DNA from: Alphaproteobacteria bacterium | GTDB taxonomy: Bacteria; Pseudomonadota; Alphaproteobacteria; Bin95 | Length of the DNA: 64,000 bases | Direction of reading: 5' to 3' | NCBI GenBank assembly: GCA_020638555.1 | Contig: JACKII010000002.1 | Span: 682,001-746,000 of the forward strand | Shown: positions 51,091 to 60,058 of the stretch, piece by piece | Position numbering within the stretch: position 1 is the stretch's first letter | How the letters are laid out: every line of letters begins with the position of its first letter | The notes under the pieces: generated by a model | Told to the model about the DNA's origin: nothing | What the model saw: only the letters and a program-made list of their open reading frames with translations | Databases searched by the model: none | Made by a program: the position numbers and the translations under genes

Positions 51091-52317
51091 ATGAACTCTT
51101 CCGCCAAGACTGCTTCGGATCAGACGGTTGGCAAGCCGGTGAGCGCCGGCCGGCCGACCCTGTCCAACACCGTGGCCCGCCGGTTTCTGAAAACCTGCGA
51201 GGGCATTGAAGTCGGCCATCTCACCGTGACGACGCCGGACGGCGAACGCTATCGGTTCGGCAATGGCGGCGGCCGCGAGGCGGAACTGGTGGTTCGCGAC
51301 TGGGGCGCCATCTCGGCCCTGGCGGCGCGGGGCGATATCGGATTCGGCGAGGCCTATATCCAGGGGCTGTGGGACTCGTCCTCCATCGAGGACCTGACCT
51401 CGCTGGCGCTCGAAAACGAGGATGCGCTGGACAGCCACCTGCACGGCTCGCGCTGGAACCAGGCGCTGTTCCTGCTGACGGACCGGTTCCTGCGCCGCAA
51501 TTCGCGCAAGGGCAGCAAGCGCAACATCCAGGCCCATTACGACGTCGGCAACGATTTCTACCGGCTGTGGCTCGACCCGACGCTGACCTATTCCAGCGCG
51601 CTCTATGCCAACCCGGACGCCTCGCTGGAGGAGGCGCAGACGCGCAAATACAACCGCCTGCTGGAGCAGACCGAGGGCACGGGCGAGTCGGTGCTGGAGA
51701 TCGGCTGCGGCTGGGGCGGCTTTGCCGAGGCCGCGGCCGACCAGGGCCGCAACGTGACCGGCCTGACCATTTCGCCCTCGCAGCACGCCTTCGCGACCGA
51801 GCGGCTGGCGGGCAAGAGCGCCAATATCGCACTTTGCGACTATCGCGACGTGCGCGGCAAGTATGACAGCATCGTCTCGATCGAGATGATCGAGGCGGTG
51901 GGCGAGCGCTACTGGCCGGCCTATTTCGGGCAGATCAAGCAGCGTCTGGCCGACCATGGCCGCGCGGCGATCCAGGCGATCATTGTCGAGGACGAGCATT
52001 TCCCGGCCTATCGCTCGCGCTCGGACTTCATCCGCCACTACACCTTCCCCGGCGGCATGTTGCTGTCGCCCGGCAAGATTGCCGAGGAAGCGGCGCGGGC
52101 GAAAATGGCGGCGGAGAACGTGTTCCGCTTCGGCCAGGACTATGCGCGCACGCTGCGGGAATGGGTGGAGCGGTTCGAGGCGGCCGGGCCGAAGATCAAG
52201 GCGCTGGGCTATTCCGACGGCTTCATGCGCAGCTGGCGCTTTTACATGGAAATCTGCGCTGCCTCGTTCGCGGTGGGCCGCACCGACGTGATCCAGGTGG
52301 AATTGCGCCACGCCTGA
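51091..52317 (+). CDS. cfa: Cyclopropane-fatty-acyl-phospholipid synthase
   Basis: A 408-residue SAM-dependent methyltransferase that methylenates unsaturated phospholipid acyl chains. It has an N-terminal domain (GDIGFGEAYIQGLWDSSSIE), the family AHYDVGNDFYRLWLDPTLTY, the SAM motif VLEIGCGWGGFAEAAA, and SIEMIEAVGERYWPAYF with FIRHYTFPGG. Length is normal. It acts at the inner membrane in stress or stationary phase. Confidence 0.94.
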   Translation: MNSSAKTASDQTVGKPVSAGRPTLSNTVARRFLKTCEGIEVGHLTVTTPDGERYRFGNGGGREAELVVRDWGAISALAARGDIGFGEAYIQGLWDSSSIEDLTSLALENEDALDSHLHGSRWNQALFLLTDRFLRRNSRKGSKRNIQAHYDVGNDFYRLWLDPTLTYSSALYANPDASLEEAQTRKYNRLLEQTEGTGESVLEIGCGWGGFAEAAADQGRNVTGLTISPSQHAFATERLAGKSANIALCDYRDVRGKYDSIVSIEMIEAVGERYWPAYFGQIKQRLADHGRAAIQAIIVEDEHFPAYRSRSDFIRHYTFPGGMLLSPGKIAEEAARAKMAAENVFRFGQDYARTLREWVERFEAAGPKIKALGYSDGFMRSWRFYMEICAASFAVGRTDVIQVELRHA

Positions 52318-52398
52318 CGGGCGGGCGCGGGGCACCCGCGCCTCACTCCCATCCCGCCGGTTTTCCTGTTGCCTTTGGCTCTGCGCCATTCCCCGCCG

Positions 52399-52493
52399 CT
52401 CCCGCGGCGGCGGGAGCCCATGCCTGAGCGTATCTCACAGAGTCCGGGCTTTGAGGGGGCTCTCAGGCATGGGTCCCAAATCGAGTTTGGGAC
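52399..52493. repeat. R1 palindromic element, copy 4
   Basis: A GC hairpin CTCCCGCGGCGGCGGGAG is followed by CCCATGCCTGAGCG, an inner palindrome (CACAGAGTCCGGGCTTTG), TCTCAGGCATGGG and a second hairpin (TCCCAAATCGAGTTTGGGA). It lies between the converging cfa and gshB genes. Confidence 0.75.
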
Positions 52494-52505
52494 GGGGGAG
52501 GGCGC

Positions 52506-53441
52506 TCAGAGCCGCGCTTCGATGGCGTCCCAGATCAGGCGTTCGATATGGGTCTCGTCGAAACGGTTCATCTCCTGGATGCCGGTCGGCGAGGTGACGT
52601 TGATCTCGGTGATGTAGTCGCCGATCACGTCGATGCCGACGAAGATCAGCCCCTGGTCCCGCAGCGTCGGGCCGATGATCTCGCAGATTTCGCGTTCGCG
52701 CGGCGTCAGCAGGGTTTTGAGCGCGCGGCCGCCCACATGCATGTTCGCCCGCGCCTCGCCCTCCGCCGGCACCCGGTTGATGCCGCCGACGGCGACGCCG
52801 TCCACCAGGATCACCCGCTTGTCGCCCTTGCGCACGTCGGGCAGGTATTTTTGCACGATCACCGGTTCGCGGAACATCTGGGTGAAGAGTTCCAGCAGCG
52901 AGGTCAGGTTCTCGTCGCCCGGCGTGATGTGAAACACGCCGGCGCCGCCATTGCCGAACAGCGGCTTGACGATGATGTCCTTGTGCTCGCGCCGGAATTC
53001 CAGGATTTCCTTGCGGTCCGACGAGATCAGCGTCGGCGGCATGATGCCCGGGAAATGGGTGACGAACAGCTTTTCCGGCGCGTTGCGCACGCTGGTCGGA
53101 TCGTTCACCACCAGGGTCTTCGGGTGGATGTGGTCGAGAATGTGGGTCGCGGTGATGTAAGACATGTCGAAGGGCGGGTCCTGGCGCATCAGCACCACCG
53201 CCGCCTCCGTCAGGTCGATGCAGCGCTCCTCGCCCATGGTGTAGTGGTCTTCCAGGTCATAGCGCACGGTCAGCGGATGGCCGCGGGCGATGACCTGGCC
53301 GTTTTTCAGCGACAGGCCGTTGGGCAGGTAGTGGAACAGTTCGTGCCCGCGCCGCTGCGCCTCCAGCGCCAGCATCAGCGAGCTGTCGCCTTTCACGTCG
53401 ATCGAGTGAATCGGGTCCATCTGAATCGCGACGAGGGCCAT
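52506..53441 (-). CDS. gshB: Glutathione synthetase
   Basis: A 311-residue ATP-grasp enzyme for the second step of glutathione synthesis. I start it at the ATG at 53441 (MALVAIQMDPIHSID), the family N-terminus; longer frames upstream add an unrelated leader. It has DYITEINVTSPTGIQEM, IIVKPLFGNGGAGVF, PVIVQKYLPDVRKGDKRVIL and RQDPPFDMSYITATHIL. The four-helix of the substrate site is normal. It is divergent from the RelBE-type pair. Confidence 0.96.
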   Translation of the reverse strand: MALVAIQMDPIHSIDVKGDSSLMLALEAQRRGHELFHYLPNGLSLKNGQVIARGHPLTVRYDLEDHYTMGEERCIDLTEAAVVLMRQDPPFDMSYITATHILDHIHPKTLVVNDPTSVRNAPEKLFVTHFPGIMPPTLISSDRKEILEFRREHKDIIVKPLFGNGGAGVFHITPGDENLTSLLELFTQMFREPVIVQKYLPDVRKGDKRVILVDGVAVGGINRVPAEGEARANMHVGGRALKTLLTPREREICEIIGPTLRDQGLIFVGIDVIGDYITEINVTSPTGIQEMNRFDETHIERLIWDAIEARL

Positions 53442-53574
53442 GGGCGCTTGTCCTGTGCTTGGGGGTTCGGTGTTTGCGCCACACCATAGGCAGGATTGCA
53501 TCCGGCGAGAAGGGGCCGAAATCACGGCGCCAGGGGTCGTGACGATCCAGGGCGGAAGCCGGTTCGTGCCACGG

Positions 53575-53609
53575 GTGACAGGGGGCCGGATTCGGACTAT
53601 ATGGTATAC
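53575..53609 (+). promoter_or_regulatory. Promoter and possible operator of the toxin-antitoxin operon
   Basis: GTGACA (53575-53580), a 17-base spacer and TATATG (53598-53603) give a plausible sigma70 promoter. The palindrome GTATAC (53604-53609) abuts the -10 box and could be the autoregulatory operator of the ribbon-helix-helix antitoxin. The antitoxin ATG follows at 53630. Confidence 0.5.
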
Positions 53610-53629
53610 GTGCATCCCAAGGAGCCACC

Positions 53630-53863
53630 ATGAGCAAACAGACCGCGATCCGCTTCCCGGACGAGACCTATGCGCGCTTGCAGGCGCTCGCGGCGAAAAC
53701 CGGCCGCACCGCCAGCTACTATATCCGCGAGGCGGTGGAAGAGCATCTTGAGGACCTGGAGGATCGCTATGCGGCCGAGGCCGCGCTGATCGCGCACCGG
53801 CGCTCGGGCCAACCGGCGCTCAGCCTTGACGAGTTGGACGCTGAACTTGGCCTGGACGGTTGA
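53630..53863 (+). CDS. Ribbon-helix-helix antitoxin (RelB/ParD-type)
   Basis: A 77-residue antitoxin. The N-terminal ribbon-helix-helix (TAIRFPDETYARLQALAAKT, GRTASYYIREAVEEHLE) binds DNA and the C-terminal acidic tail (LSLDELDAELGLDG) neutralises the toxin. AAGGAG precedes the ATG. Its end overlaps the toxin gene by 17 bases. Confidence 0.88.
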   Translation: MSKQTAIRFPDETYARLQALAAKTGRTASYYIREAVEEHLEDLEDRYAAEAALIAHRRSGQPALSLDELDAELGLDG

Positions 53864-54116
53864 GGTCACGCCCGCCGCTGCCAGGCAGATCAAGCGTCTT
53901 GGGGCGACCGGAGCTCACCGGGTCAGCCAATTCCTGCGCACCCGCATTGCCGGGAGCGATGACCCTCGCCAGTTTGGCAAGGCGCTGAAAGGCTCGGACC
54001 TGGGCGACCTCTGGCGCTATCGCGTTGGCGACTACCGCATCCTCTGTGAATTGCAGAACGAGGTGCTGACCGTTCTGGTCGTGGAGGTCGGGCACCGGCG
54101 CGAGGTGTATCGGTGA
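53847..54116 (+). CDS. RelE/ParE-family toxin
   Basis: An 89-residue RelE-type toxin. I start it at the TTG at 53847, giving MAWTVEVTPAAARQIKRLG, the family N-terminus; a longer TTG start at 53826 is less likely. It has the R-x-Y-x-L-x-E core (LWRYRVGDYRILCELQ, VLVVEVGHRREVYR) of mRNA interferases of the RelE group. RelE toxins cut mRNA on the ribosome and antitoxins hold them inactive. The stop overlaps an upstream GTG of the next gene (GTGA). Confidence 0.85.
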   Translation: MAWTVEVTPAAARQIKRLGATGAHRVSQFLRTRIAGSDDPRQFGKALKGSDLGDLWRYRVGDYRILCELQNEVLTVLVVEVGHRREVYR

Positions 54117-54193
54117 AAGGTCGCTTTGCGCTGACAGACGCCAATAACGCGGCTAGATTGCAGCCGAACGAGCCGAACGCGGAGCCGCTGCCC

Positions 54194-55903
54194 ATGCCCT
54201 TGCTCGAAGTCGAGAACCTGACCGTGGTCTACCCGACGCGGACCGGCAAGTTCACGGCCGTGCGCGATGTCGGCTTCGCGGTGGAGCCGGGCGAGATCTT
54301 GGGCATTGTCGGCGAATCCGGTGCTGGCAAGTCGACCATCTCCACGGCGATCATGCGCCTGATCGACTATCCGGGCTATATCGAGAGCGGCCGCATCCGC
54401 CTGGACGGCACCGACCTGATGGCGCTCTCGGACGAGGCGATGCAACAGGTGCGCGGCAAGCGTATCGGCGTGATCTTCCAGGACCCGCTGACCGCGCTGA
54501 ACCCGGTGCTGACCGTCGGCTTCCAGATCATGGAGACCGTGCGCCTGCATCTGGGCCTCACCGGCGACGCGCTGCGGGCGCGGGCGGTGGAGTTGCTGCG
54601 CCAGGTGGGCATTCCCGACCCGGAGCACCGGGTGAACCAGTATCCGCACCAGTTCTCCGGCGGCATGCGCCAGCGGGTGGTGATCGCGCTGGCGCTGGCG
54701 GGAGAGCCGGAACTGCTGCTGGCCGACGAGCCCACGACGGCGCTGGACGTTTCGATCCAGTCGGAAATTCTGGGGCTGATCCAGTCGCTCTGCCGCGAGC
54801 GGCAACTGGGCGTGGTGCTCATCACCCACGACATGGCGGTGATCAACGAGGTGACCGACCGGGTGGCGGTGATGCGGCACGGGCGCATGGTCGAGGTGGA
54901 TACCACCGCCAACATCATCAACCGGCCGCAGCGCGACTACACCCAGAGCCTGATCGCCGCCGTGCCGCGCACCGACGTGAAGCTGGAACGCTTCGCCCTG
55001 GTCCATGCCGGCGCCGAGGCGGGGGAGACCGGCACCACCCAGGCGATGAGCCGGCAACTGACCTGGTTCGACGGGCTCACCCGCGCGGCGGATCGCGACG
55101 AGCCGCTGGTGACGGTCGAGAACCTGTCGGTGGAGTTCGTGAAGACCAAGGGCGTGCTGAAGCGCTGGAACACCTATTTCCGTGCGGTCAACAAGGTCTC
55201 GTTCGCGATCCGCCAGGGCGAGACCTTCGGGCTGGTGGGCGAGAGCGGCTCCGGCAAGTCGACCGTGGCCAAGATGATCGTCGGGTTGGAGACACCGCTG
55301 GAAGGGCGGATCGCCTATAACGGCCGCGACATCACCGGCCTCTCGCGCGACGCGCGGCTCAGGGCCGAATGCGTCGACATGCAGATCATCTTCCAGGACC
55401 CGTTTTCGAGCCTGAACCCGCGCATGCGGGTGCGGGACATCATCGCCGAGCCGGTGGTCCATCACGGCATGGCCGGGGCTACGGAAGCGCGCGACCTGGC
55501 GGAGCAGGTGTTGCAGCGGGTGGGCCTGGCCGTGGACGCGGGCGGCAAGTATCCGCACCAGTTCTCCGGCGGCCAGCGCCAGCGCATCTGCATCGCCCGC
55601 GCGCTGGTGATGCGGCCGCGCTTCCTGATCTGCGACGAGCCGACCAGCGCGCTCGACGTCTCGATCCAGGCCTCACTGCTGAACCTGCTGAAGGATTTGC
55701 AGGATGATCTGGGCCTGACCATGCTGTTCATCAGCCACGACCTGGCGGTGATCCGGCAGATGTGCGACCGCATCGCCGTGATGCGCTATGGCGAACTCTG
55801 CGAGGTGGCGGACAGCGAGACATTGTTCGAGCATCCGCGCCACGAATACACCCGGGAATTGCTGCGCCTCGCGCCGAAATTCAGCCGCGAGGTGGCGGCG
55901 TAG
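54194..55903 (+). CDS. Fused dipeptide-type ABC transporter ATPase (DppD-DppF-like)
   Basis: A 569-residue protein with two ABC ATPase domains of the peptide/nickel importer family. Domain 1: Walker A GESGAGKST, signature FSGGMRQRVVIAL, Walker B LLLADEPTTALD. Domain 2: Walker A GESGSGKST, signature FSGGQRQRICIAR, Walker B FLICDEPTSALD. I start it at the ATG at 54194 (MPLLEVENLTVV), with GGAG 9 bases upstream; an in-frame GTG at 54113 overlapping the toxin stop would add 27 residues. No permease or binding protein gene is in the window, so it may serve a distant transporter. Confidence 0.9.
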   Translation: MPLLEVENLTVVYPTRTGKFTAVRDVGFAVEPGEILGIVGESGAGKSTISTAIMRLIDYPGYIESGRIRLDGTDLMALSDEAMQQVRGKRIGVIFQDPLTALNPVLTVGFQIMETVRLHLGLTGDALRARAVELLRQVGIPDPEHRVNQYPHQFSGGMRQRVVIALALAGEPELLLADEPTTALDVSIQSEILGLIQSLCRERQLGVVLITHDMAVINEVTDRVAVMRHGRMVEVDTTANIINRPQRDYTQSLIAAVPRTDVKLERFALVHAGAEAGETGTTQAMSRQLTWFDGLTRAADRDEPLVTVENLSVEFVKTKGVLKRWNTYFRAVNKVSFAIRQGETFGLVGESGSGKSTVAKMIVGLETPLEGRIAYNGRDITGLSRDARLRAECVDMQIIFQDPFSSLNPRMRVRDIIAEPVVHHGMAGATEARDLAEQVLQRVGLAVDAGGKYPHQFSGGQRQRICIARALVMRPRFLICDEPTSALDVSIQASLLNLLKDLQDDLGLTMLFISHDLAVIRQMCDRIAVMRYGELCEVADSETLFEHPRHEYTRELLRLAPKFSREVAA

Positions 55904-55909
55904 GGGTTG

Positions 55910-56027
55910 TTCCCCGGACGATGCGGAGCGCCGATCCGGGGTCGGCTAGCGGCGTGCGAACACCGGCAGTGGCGGTGTTCGAATGAAGACACCGATCCCG
56001 GCCCACCGCTCCGCGGCGGCCGGGAAA
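55910..56027. repeat. R2 repeat between converging genes
   Basis: One full R2 copy: TTCCCCGGACGATGCGGAG, CGCCGATCCGGGGTCG, GCGTGCGAACACCGGCAGTG and its inverted GGCGGTGTTCGAATG, then GACACCGATCCCGGCC and CCGCTCCGCGGCGGCCGGGAA. It lies between the ABC ATPase gene and the RNA methyltransferase gene. Confidence 0.7.
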
Positions 56028-56050
56028 CGGCGGCTTGTTTCCGGGGCCGC

Positions 56051-56827
56051 CTATTTCGGCGGCCGGCGGCCGCGCCATTCGGCGAGGCGGGCGACGACGC
56101 CGCGGAAGGAGCGCACCTCCTGCTCGGTCAGGCCGGCGCGGCGGAAGACGTTGTGCAGGTTTTTCTGCATGGTCGGGCGCAGGTTCGGCTCGCGATAGTA
56201 TTCCGCCAGCGTCAGCTCGTGGTCGAGATGCTCCAGCAGGCCGTCGATTTCGGCCTGGGTGGCCGGTGTGCCCTCGCCGATTTCTAGGACGCCGGGCGGC
56301 GTTGCGTCGGCGGACGTGTACCATTCATAGCCGATCAGCAGCACCGCCTGGGCCAGGTTCAGGCTGGTGAAGGCGGGATTCAGCGGCACGGTGACGATGC
56401 CGTGAGCGCGCATCACGTCCTCGTTGACCAGGCCGGAACGCTCCGCCCCGAACAGGATGCCGACCCGTTCGCCGCGGGCCATGGCCGCGCGCATGTCGCC
56501 GGCGAGGCCGCGGGGCGTGAACACGGGCTTGACCATGTCGCGCCGGCGCGCGGTGGTGGCATAGAGGCGGTCGATGTCGGCCACGGCCTCGGCGGTGGTG
56601 GCGAACACGCGGGCCTTGTCCAGCACCACGTCGGCGCCGGAGGCGGCCGCCACGGCCTTTTCGCTGGGCCAGCCGTCGCGGGGGGCGACCAGGCGCAGGT
56701 CGGCCAGACCGCAATTCCACATGGCGCGGGCCGTGGTGCCGATGTTCTCGCCCAGCTGCGGGTGGACGAGGACGACGGCAGGGCCGGGGGCGTCGGTCGC
56801 CGGTTGGGTGTGGTCGGTGCCGGCCAT
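56051..56827 (-). CDS. TrmJ-like tRNA (Nm32) methyltransferase
   Basis: A 258-residue SpoU/TrmH-family RNA methyltransferase. It has the N-terminal VVLVHPQLGENIGTTARAMW, the SPOUT-knot motifs ILFGAERSGLVNEDV and VTVPLNPAFTSLNLAQAV, and a C-terminal helical extension (LAEYYREPNLRPTMQKNLHN) characteristic of TrmJ. I start it at the ATG at 56827. It 2'-O-methylates C32/U32 of tRNA. The gene lies downstream of cimA, 135 bases away on the same strand. Confidence 0.9.
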   Translation of the reverse strand: MAGTDHTQPATDAPGPAVVLVHPQLGENIGTTARAMWNCGLADLRLVAPRDGWPSEKAVAAASGADVVLDKARVFATTAEAVADIDRLYATTARRRDMVKPVFTPRGLAGDMRAAMARGERVGILFGAERSGLVNEDVMRAHGIVTVPLNPAFTSLNLAQAVLLIGYEWYTSADATPPGVLEIGEGTPATQAEIDGLLEHLDHELTLAEYYREPNLRPTMQKNLHNVFRRAGLTEQEVRSFRGVVARLAEWRGRRPPK

Positions 56828-56887
56828 GGCTTTACGTCCGTCGTGGCGAGACGGCGGAGCGGGCGACGCAATCCACGGGAGCCGCGG

Positions 56888-56943
56888 CTCGGCACAATGG
56901 CCGGTCTGGATTGCCACGCCCTTCGGGCTCGCAATGACGGCGA
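56888..56943. repeat. R3 half element
   Basis: A CTGGATTGCC...CTCGCAATGACGG right half of R3 lies between trmJ-like and cimA genes; the left arm is missing or degenerate. Confidence 0.5.
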
Positions 56944-56962
56944 AGGGAGGGGATGAAGCGGC

Positions 56963-58555
56963 TCACAGCGCCGCCACGCCCTTCTGGAACAGCAGATAGG
57001 TGACGGCGTCATAGAGCGCCTCGTAGGAGGCGTTGATGATGTTGCCGCTGACGCCGACCGTGGTCCAGCGCTCGTCGTCGCCGTCGGCGGTCTCGATCAG
57101 CACGCGGGTGACCGCGGCCGTGCCGTCGGTGGGGGCGAGGATGCGGACCTTGTAGTCGACCAGACGCATGCCTTGCAGCGGCTTGTAGTGCGGCACCAGC
57201 ACCTTGCGCAGCGCCGCGTCGAGGGCGTTCACCGGGCCGTTGCCCTCGGCGACGGTCATGGACTGGTGGCCGCCGACGGTCACCTTCACGGTCGCTTCGG
57301 AGAGGGTGATCAGGTCGCCCTTGGCGTTCACCCGCCGCTCGTCGATGACGCGGAAGCTGTCGAGTTGGAAATACTCCGGCACATCGCCCACCAGCCGGTG
57401 CGCCAGCAGCGCGAAGCTGGCGGCGGCGCCGTCATAGGCATAGCCCTGGAACTCGCGCTCCTTCACCTCTTCCACCAGCCGCGCGACGCGGGGGTCGTTG
57501 GCGGCGATCTCGATGCCCATGTCGCGGAAATTGGAGAGGATGTTGGCCCGGCCGGACTGATCGGAGACCACGATCTGGCGCCGGTTGCCGACCAGTGCCG
57601 GGTCGATGTGCTCGTAGAGGCTGGGATCCTTCTCCACCGCCGAGACGTGCAGGCCGGCCTTGTGGGCGAAGGCGCTGGCGCCGACATAGGGCGCGTGCCG
57701 GTTCGGGGCGCGGTTCAGGCGCTCTTCCAGCATGTGGCTGACCTCGGGCAGCTTGGTCAGCGCCTCGCGGGTGACGCCGGTTTCGAAGCCCTTTTTCAGG
57801 ATCAGGGTCGGCAGCAGCGAGATCAGGTTGGCGTTGCCGCAACGCTCGCCGAGGCCGTTGATCGTGCCCTGCACCTGGCGGCAGCCGGCCTCGATCGCGG
57901 CCAGCGAGTTGGCGACGGCGTTTTCGGTGTCGTTGTGGGTGTGGATGCCGAGCCGGTCGCCGGGGATATGGCCGGCGACGGCGGTGACGATGCGGTGCAC
58001 CTCGTCCGGCAGCGCGCCGCCATTGGTGTCGCACAGCACCACCCAGCGCGCGCCGGCCTCATAGGCCGCCTGGATCGCCTGGAGGGCGTAGGCGGGGTTG
58101 GCCTTGTAGCCGTCGAAAAAGTGCTCGGCGTCGAACAGGGCTTCCTTGCCGCGGCGGACGATCTCGGCGATGGAATCGCGGATCATGTCCAGGTTCTCGT
58201 CCAGGTCGACGCCGAGGGCGGTCTGGGCGTGGCGGTCATGGGTCTTGCCGACCAGACAGATGGTCTCGACCTTGCTGCGCAGCGTCACCGCCAGGCCCGG
58301 ATCGTTGGCCGCCGAGCGGCCGCCGCGCCGTGTCATGCCGAACGCGGTGAGCCGGGCGTTGTGCAGCGCCGGCGGCTGGGCGAAGAAGGTGTCGTCGGTC
58401 GGGTTGGCGCCGGGCCAACCGCCCTCGACATAGTCGATGCCGAGCTGATCGAGCGCGCGGGCAATGGCAATCTTGTCGGACACGCCGAAATCGACCCCCT
58501 GGGTCTGATTGCCGTCGCGCAGCGTCGTGTCGAATATGTACAGGCGGTCGGTCAT
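56963..58555 (-). CDS. cimA: Citramalate synthase
   Basis: A 530-residue CimA of the alpha-isopropylmalate synthase family. It makes citramalate from acetyl-CoA and pyruvate, the threonine-independent route to 2-ketobutyrate for isoleucine. It has DTTLRDGNQTQGVDF, EGGWPGANPTDD, the metal-binding HTHND, GERCGNANL and a C-terminal LeuA-type regulatory domain (VTVGGHQSMTVAEGNGPVNA). I start it at the ATG at 58555. Isoleucine feedback is expected in the family. Confidence 0.95.
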   Translation of the reverse strand: MTDRLYIFDTTLRDGNQTQGVDFGVSDKIAIARALDQLGIDYVEGGWPGANPTDDTFFAQPPALHNARLTAFGMTRRGGRSAANDPGLAVTLRSKVETICLVGKTHDRHAQTALGVDLDENLDMIRDSIAEIVRRGKEALFDAEHFFDGYKANPAYALQAIQAAYEAGARWVVLCDTNGGALPDEVHRIVTAVAGHIPGDRLGIHTHNDTENAVANSLAAIEAGCRQVQGTINGLGERCGNANLISLLPTLILKKGFETGVTREALTKLPEVSHMLEERLNRAPNRHAPYVGASAFAHKAGLHVSAVEKDPSLYEHIDPALVGNRRQIVVSDQSGRANILSNFRDMGIEIAANDPRVARLVEEVKEREFQGYAYDGAAASFALLAHRLVGDVPEYFQLDSFRVIDERRVNAKGDLITLSEATVKVTVGGHQSMTVAEGNGPVNALDAALRKVLVPHYKPLQGMRLVDYKVRILAPTDGTAAVTRVLIETADGDDERWTTVGVSGNIINASYEALYDAVTYLLFQKGVAAL

Positions 58556-58580
58556 CGTGTTTCTCCATCCTCCCCAGTCC

Positions 58581-58691
58581 GTCATTGCGAGGAGTCCCGG
58601 GCTTGATCCGGGGCGACGAAGCAATCCAGGGCAGCGCCTATGCGCACAGCCGGTATGGCTGGATTGCTTCGCCTAGCGGCTCGCAATGACG
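58581..58691. repeat. R3 palindromic element
   Basis: GTCATTGCGAGGAG, a central CCGGGCTTGATCCGGGG, GACGAAGCAATCCAGG, a second palindrome with CTGGATTGCTTCG, and CTCGCAATGACGG. It lies between the cimA start and the gltX stop codon on the minus strand. Confidence 0.7.
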
Positions 58692-58729
58692 GGGTTATGC
58701 GGATTTTTCCATAAGACCAAGGGCCACAC

Positions 58730-60058
58730 TCAGCCCTGCTTGAGGCGTTCGAGCGCCTTGGCACGGCCGATGAGCGGCAGCAGCGCCGCCATTTCCGGGC
58801 CGTGCTCGCGGCCGGTGAGCGCGAGGCGGAGCGGGCGGAACAGCGCCTTGCCCTTGCGGCCCGTTGCGGCCTTGAGGGCGTTGGTCCAGGCCTTCCAGGT
58901 GGTGGCGTCCCAGGGTTCCTGCGGCAGGGCGGCGGCGGCTTCGGCGATATAGTCCGGCTCTTCGATTGCCGGCGCGACCGTGCCGGCCCAGACCGCCTGC
59001 CAGGCGGCAAAATCGGCGAGAGTCTCCAGATTGCCGCGCACGGCGAGCCATTGCGCCTCGCTCGCGCCGGCGGGGAGGCGGGCCTGCACCGCGGCGAAGG
59101 GCTGGGTCGCCAGGATGCCGTGGTTCAGGCGCTGCAACTCGGCCGGATCGAATTTCGGCGTGGCGCGGCCGAAGCGGGAGAGGTCGAACGTCTCGACCAG
59201 GGCGTCGAGGCTGGCGACCGCCTCCACCGGGTCGGGCGTGCCCAGGCGTGCGAGCAGGCTGTTGACCGCCATCGCCTCGATCCCCTGCGCGCGCAGGTCG
59301 CGCAGCGACAGCGAGCCCTCGCGCTTCGAAAGGCCCTCGCCCTGGGCGCCGGTCAGGAGCGGCAGGTGGGCGAAGGTCATGGCCGCCGGGTCGCCGCCGA
59401 GCGCGGCGATGATCTGCACCTGCACGGCGGTGTTGGAGACATGATCCTCGCCACGCAACACGTGGGTCACGCCCTCGTCCACGTCGTCGACGCAGGAGGA
59501 AAACGTGTAGAGCGGCCGGCCGTCCTCGCGCAGCAACACCGGGTCGGTGAGGTGGGCGGTTTCGAAGCGGACCGGGCCGCGCACCGCGTCTTCCCAGACG
59601 ATGTCGGCATCGTCGAGCCGGAAGCGCCAGTGCGGCCGGCGGCCTTCGGCCTCGTAGGCGGCTTTTTGCGCGTCGGTGAGGGACAAGGCGGCGCGGTCGT
59701 ATTTCGGCGGCAGGCCCTGAGCCAGTTGCGTCTTGCGCTTCAGGCCCAGTTCTTCCGGCGTCTCGTAGCAGGGGTAGAGGCGGCCGGCGGCTTTCAGGTG
59801 TTCGAACGCCTCGTCATAGCGCGCCATGCGGTCGATCTGGCGGAAGCTGCGGTCCCAGGCGAGGCCGAGCCAGGTCATATCCTCGCGAATGGCCTCCGCG
59901 AACGCGTCGGTCGAGCGCTCGGTGTCGGTGTCGTCGAGGCGCAGGATGAACACGCCGCCGGCCTTGCGGGCCAGCAGCCAGTTCAACAGCGCGACGCGCG
60001 CATTGCCCACATGCAGATAGCCGGTGGGCGAGGGGGCGAAACGGCAGACCAGGGTCAC
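58730..60058 (-). CDS. gltX: Glutamyl-tRNA synthetase
   Basis: A 442-residue class I synthetase. It has the HIGH-type motif in FAPSPTGYLHVGNARVALLN and the KMSKS-type motif LSKREGSLSL; a C-terminal anticodon-binding helical domain is present. Alphaproteobacteria often have two GltX paralogues, one used for Gln-tRNA via transamidation; this could be either. It overlaps the end of nadE by 4 bases (ATGA). Confidence 0.94.
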   Translation of the reverse strand: MTLVCRFAPSPTGYLHVGNARVALLNWLLARKAGGVFILRLDDTDTERSTDAFAEAIREDMTWLGLAWDRSFRQIDRMARYDEAFEHLKAAGRLYPCYETPEELGLKRKTQLAQGLPPKYDRAALSLTDAQKAAYEAEGRRPHWRFRLDDADIVWEDAVRGPVRFETAHLTDPVLLREDGRPLYTFSSCVDDVDEGVTHVLRGEDHVSNTAVQVQIIAALGGDPAAMTFAHLPLLTGAQGEGLSKREGSLSLRDLRAQGIEAMAVNSLLARLGTPDPVEAVASLDALVETFDLSRFGRATPKFDPAELQRLNHGILATQPFAAVQARLPAGASEAQWLAVRGNLETLADFAAWQAVWAGTVAPAIEEPDYIAEAAAALPQEPWDATTWKAWTNALKAATGRKGKALFRPLRLALTGREHGPEMAALLPLIGRAKALERLKQG

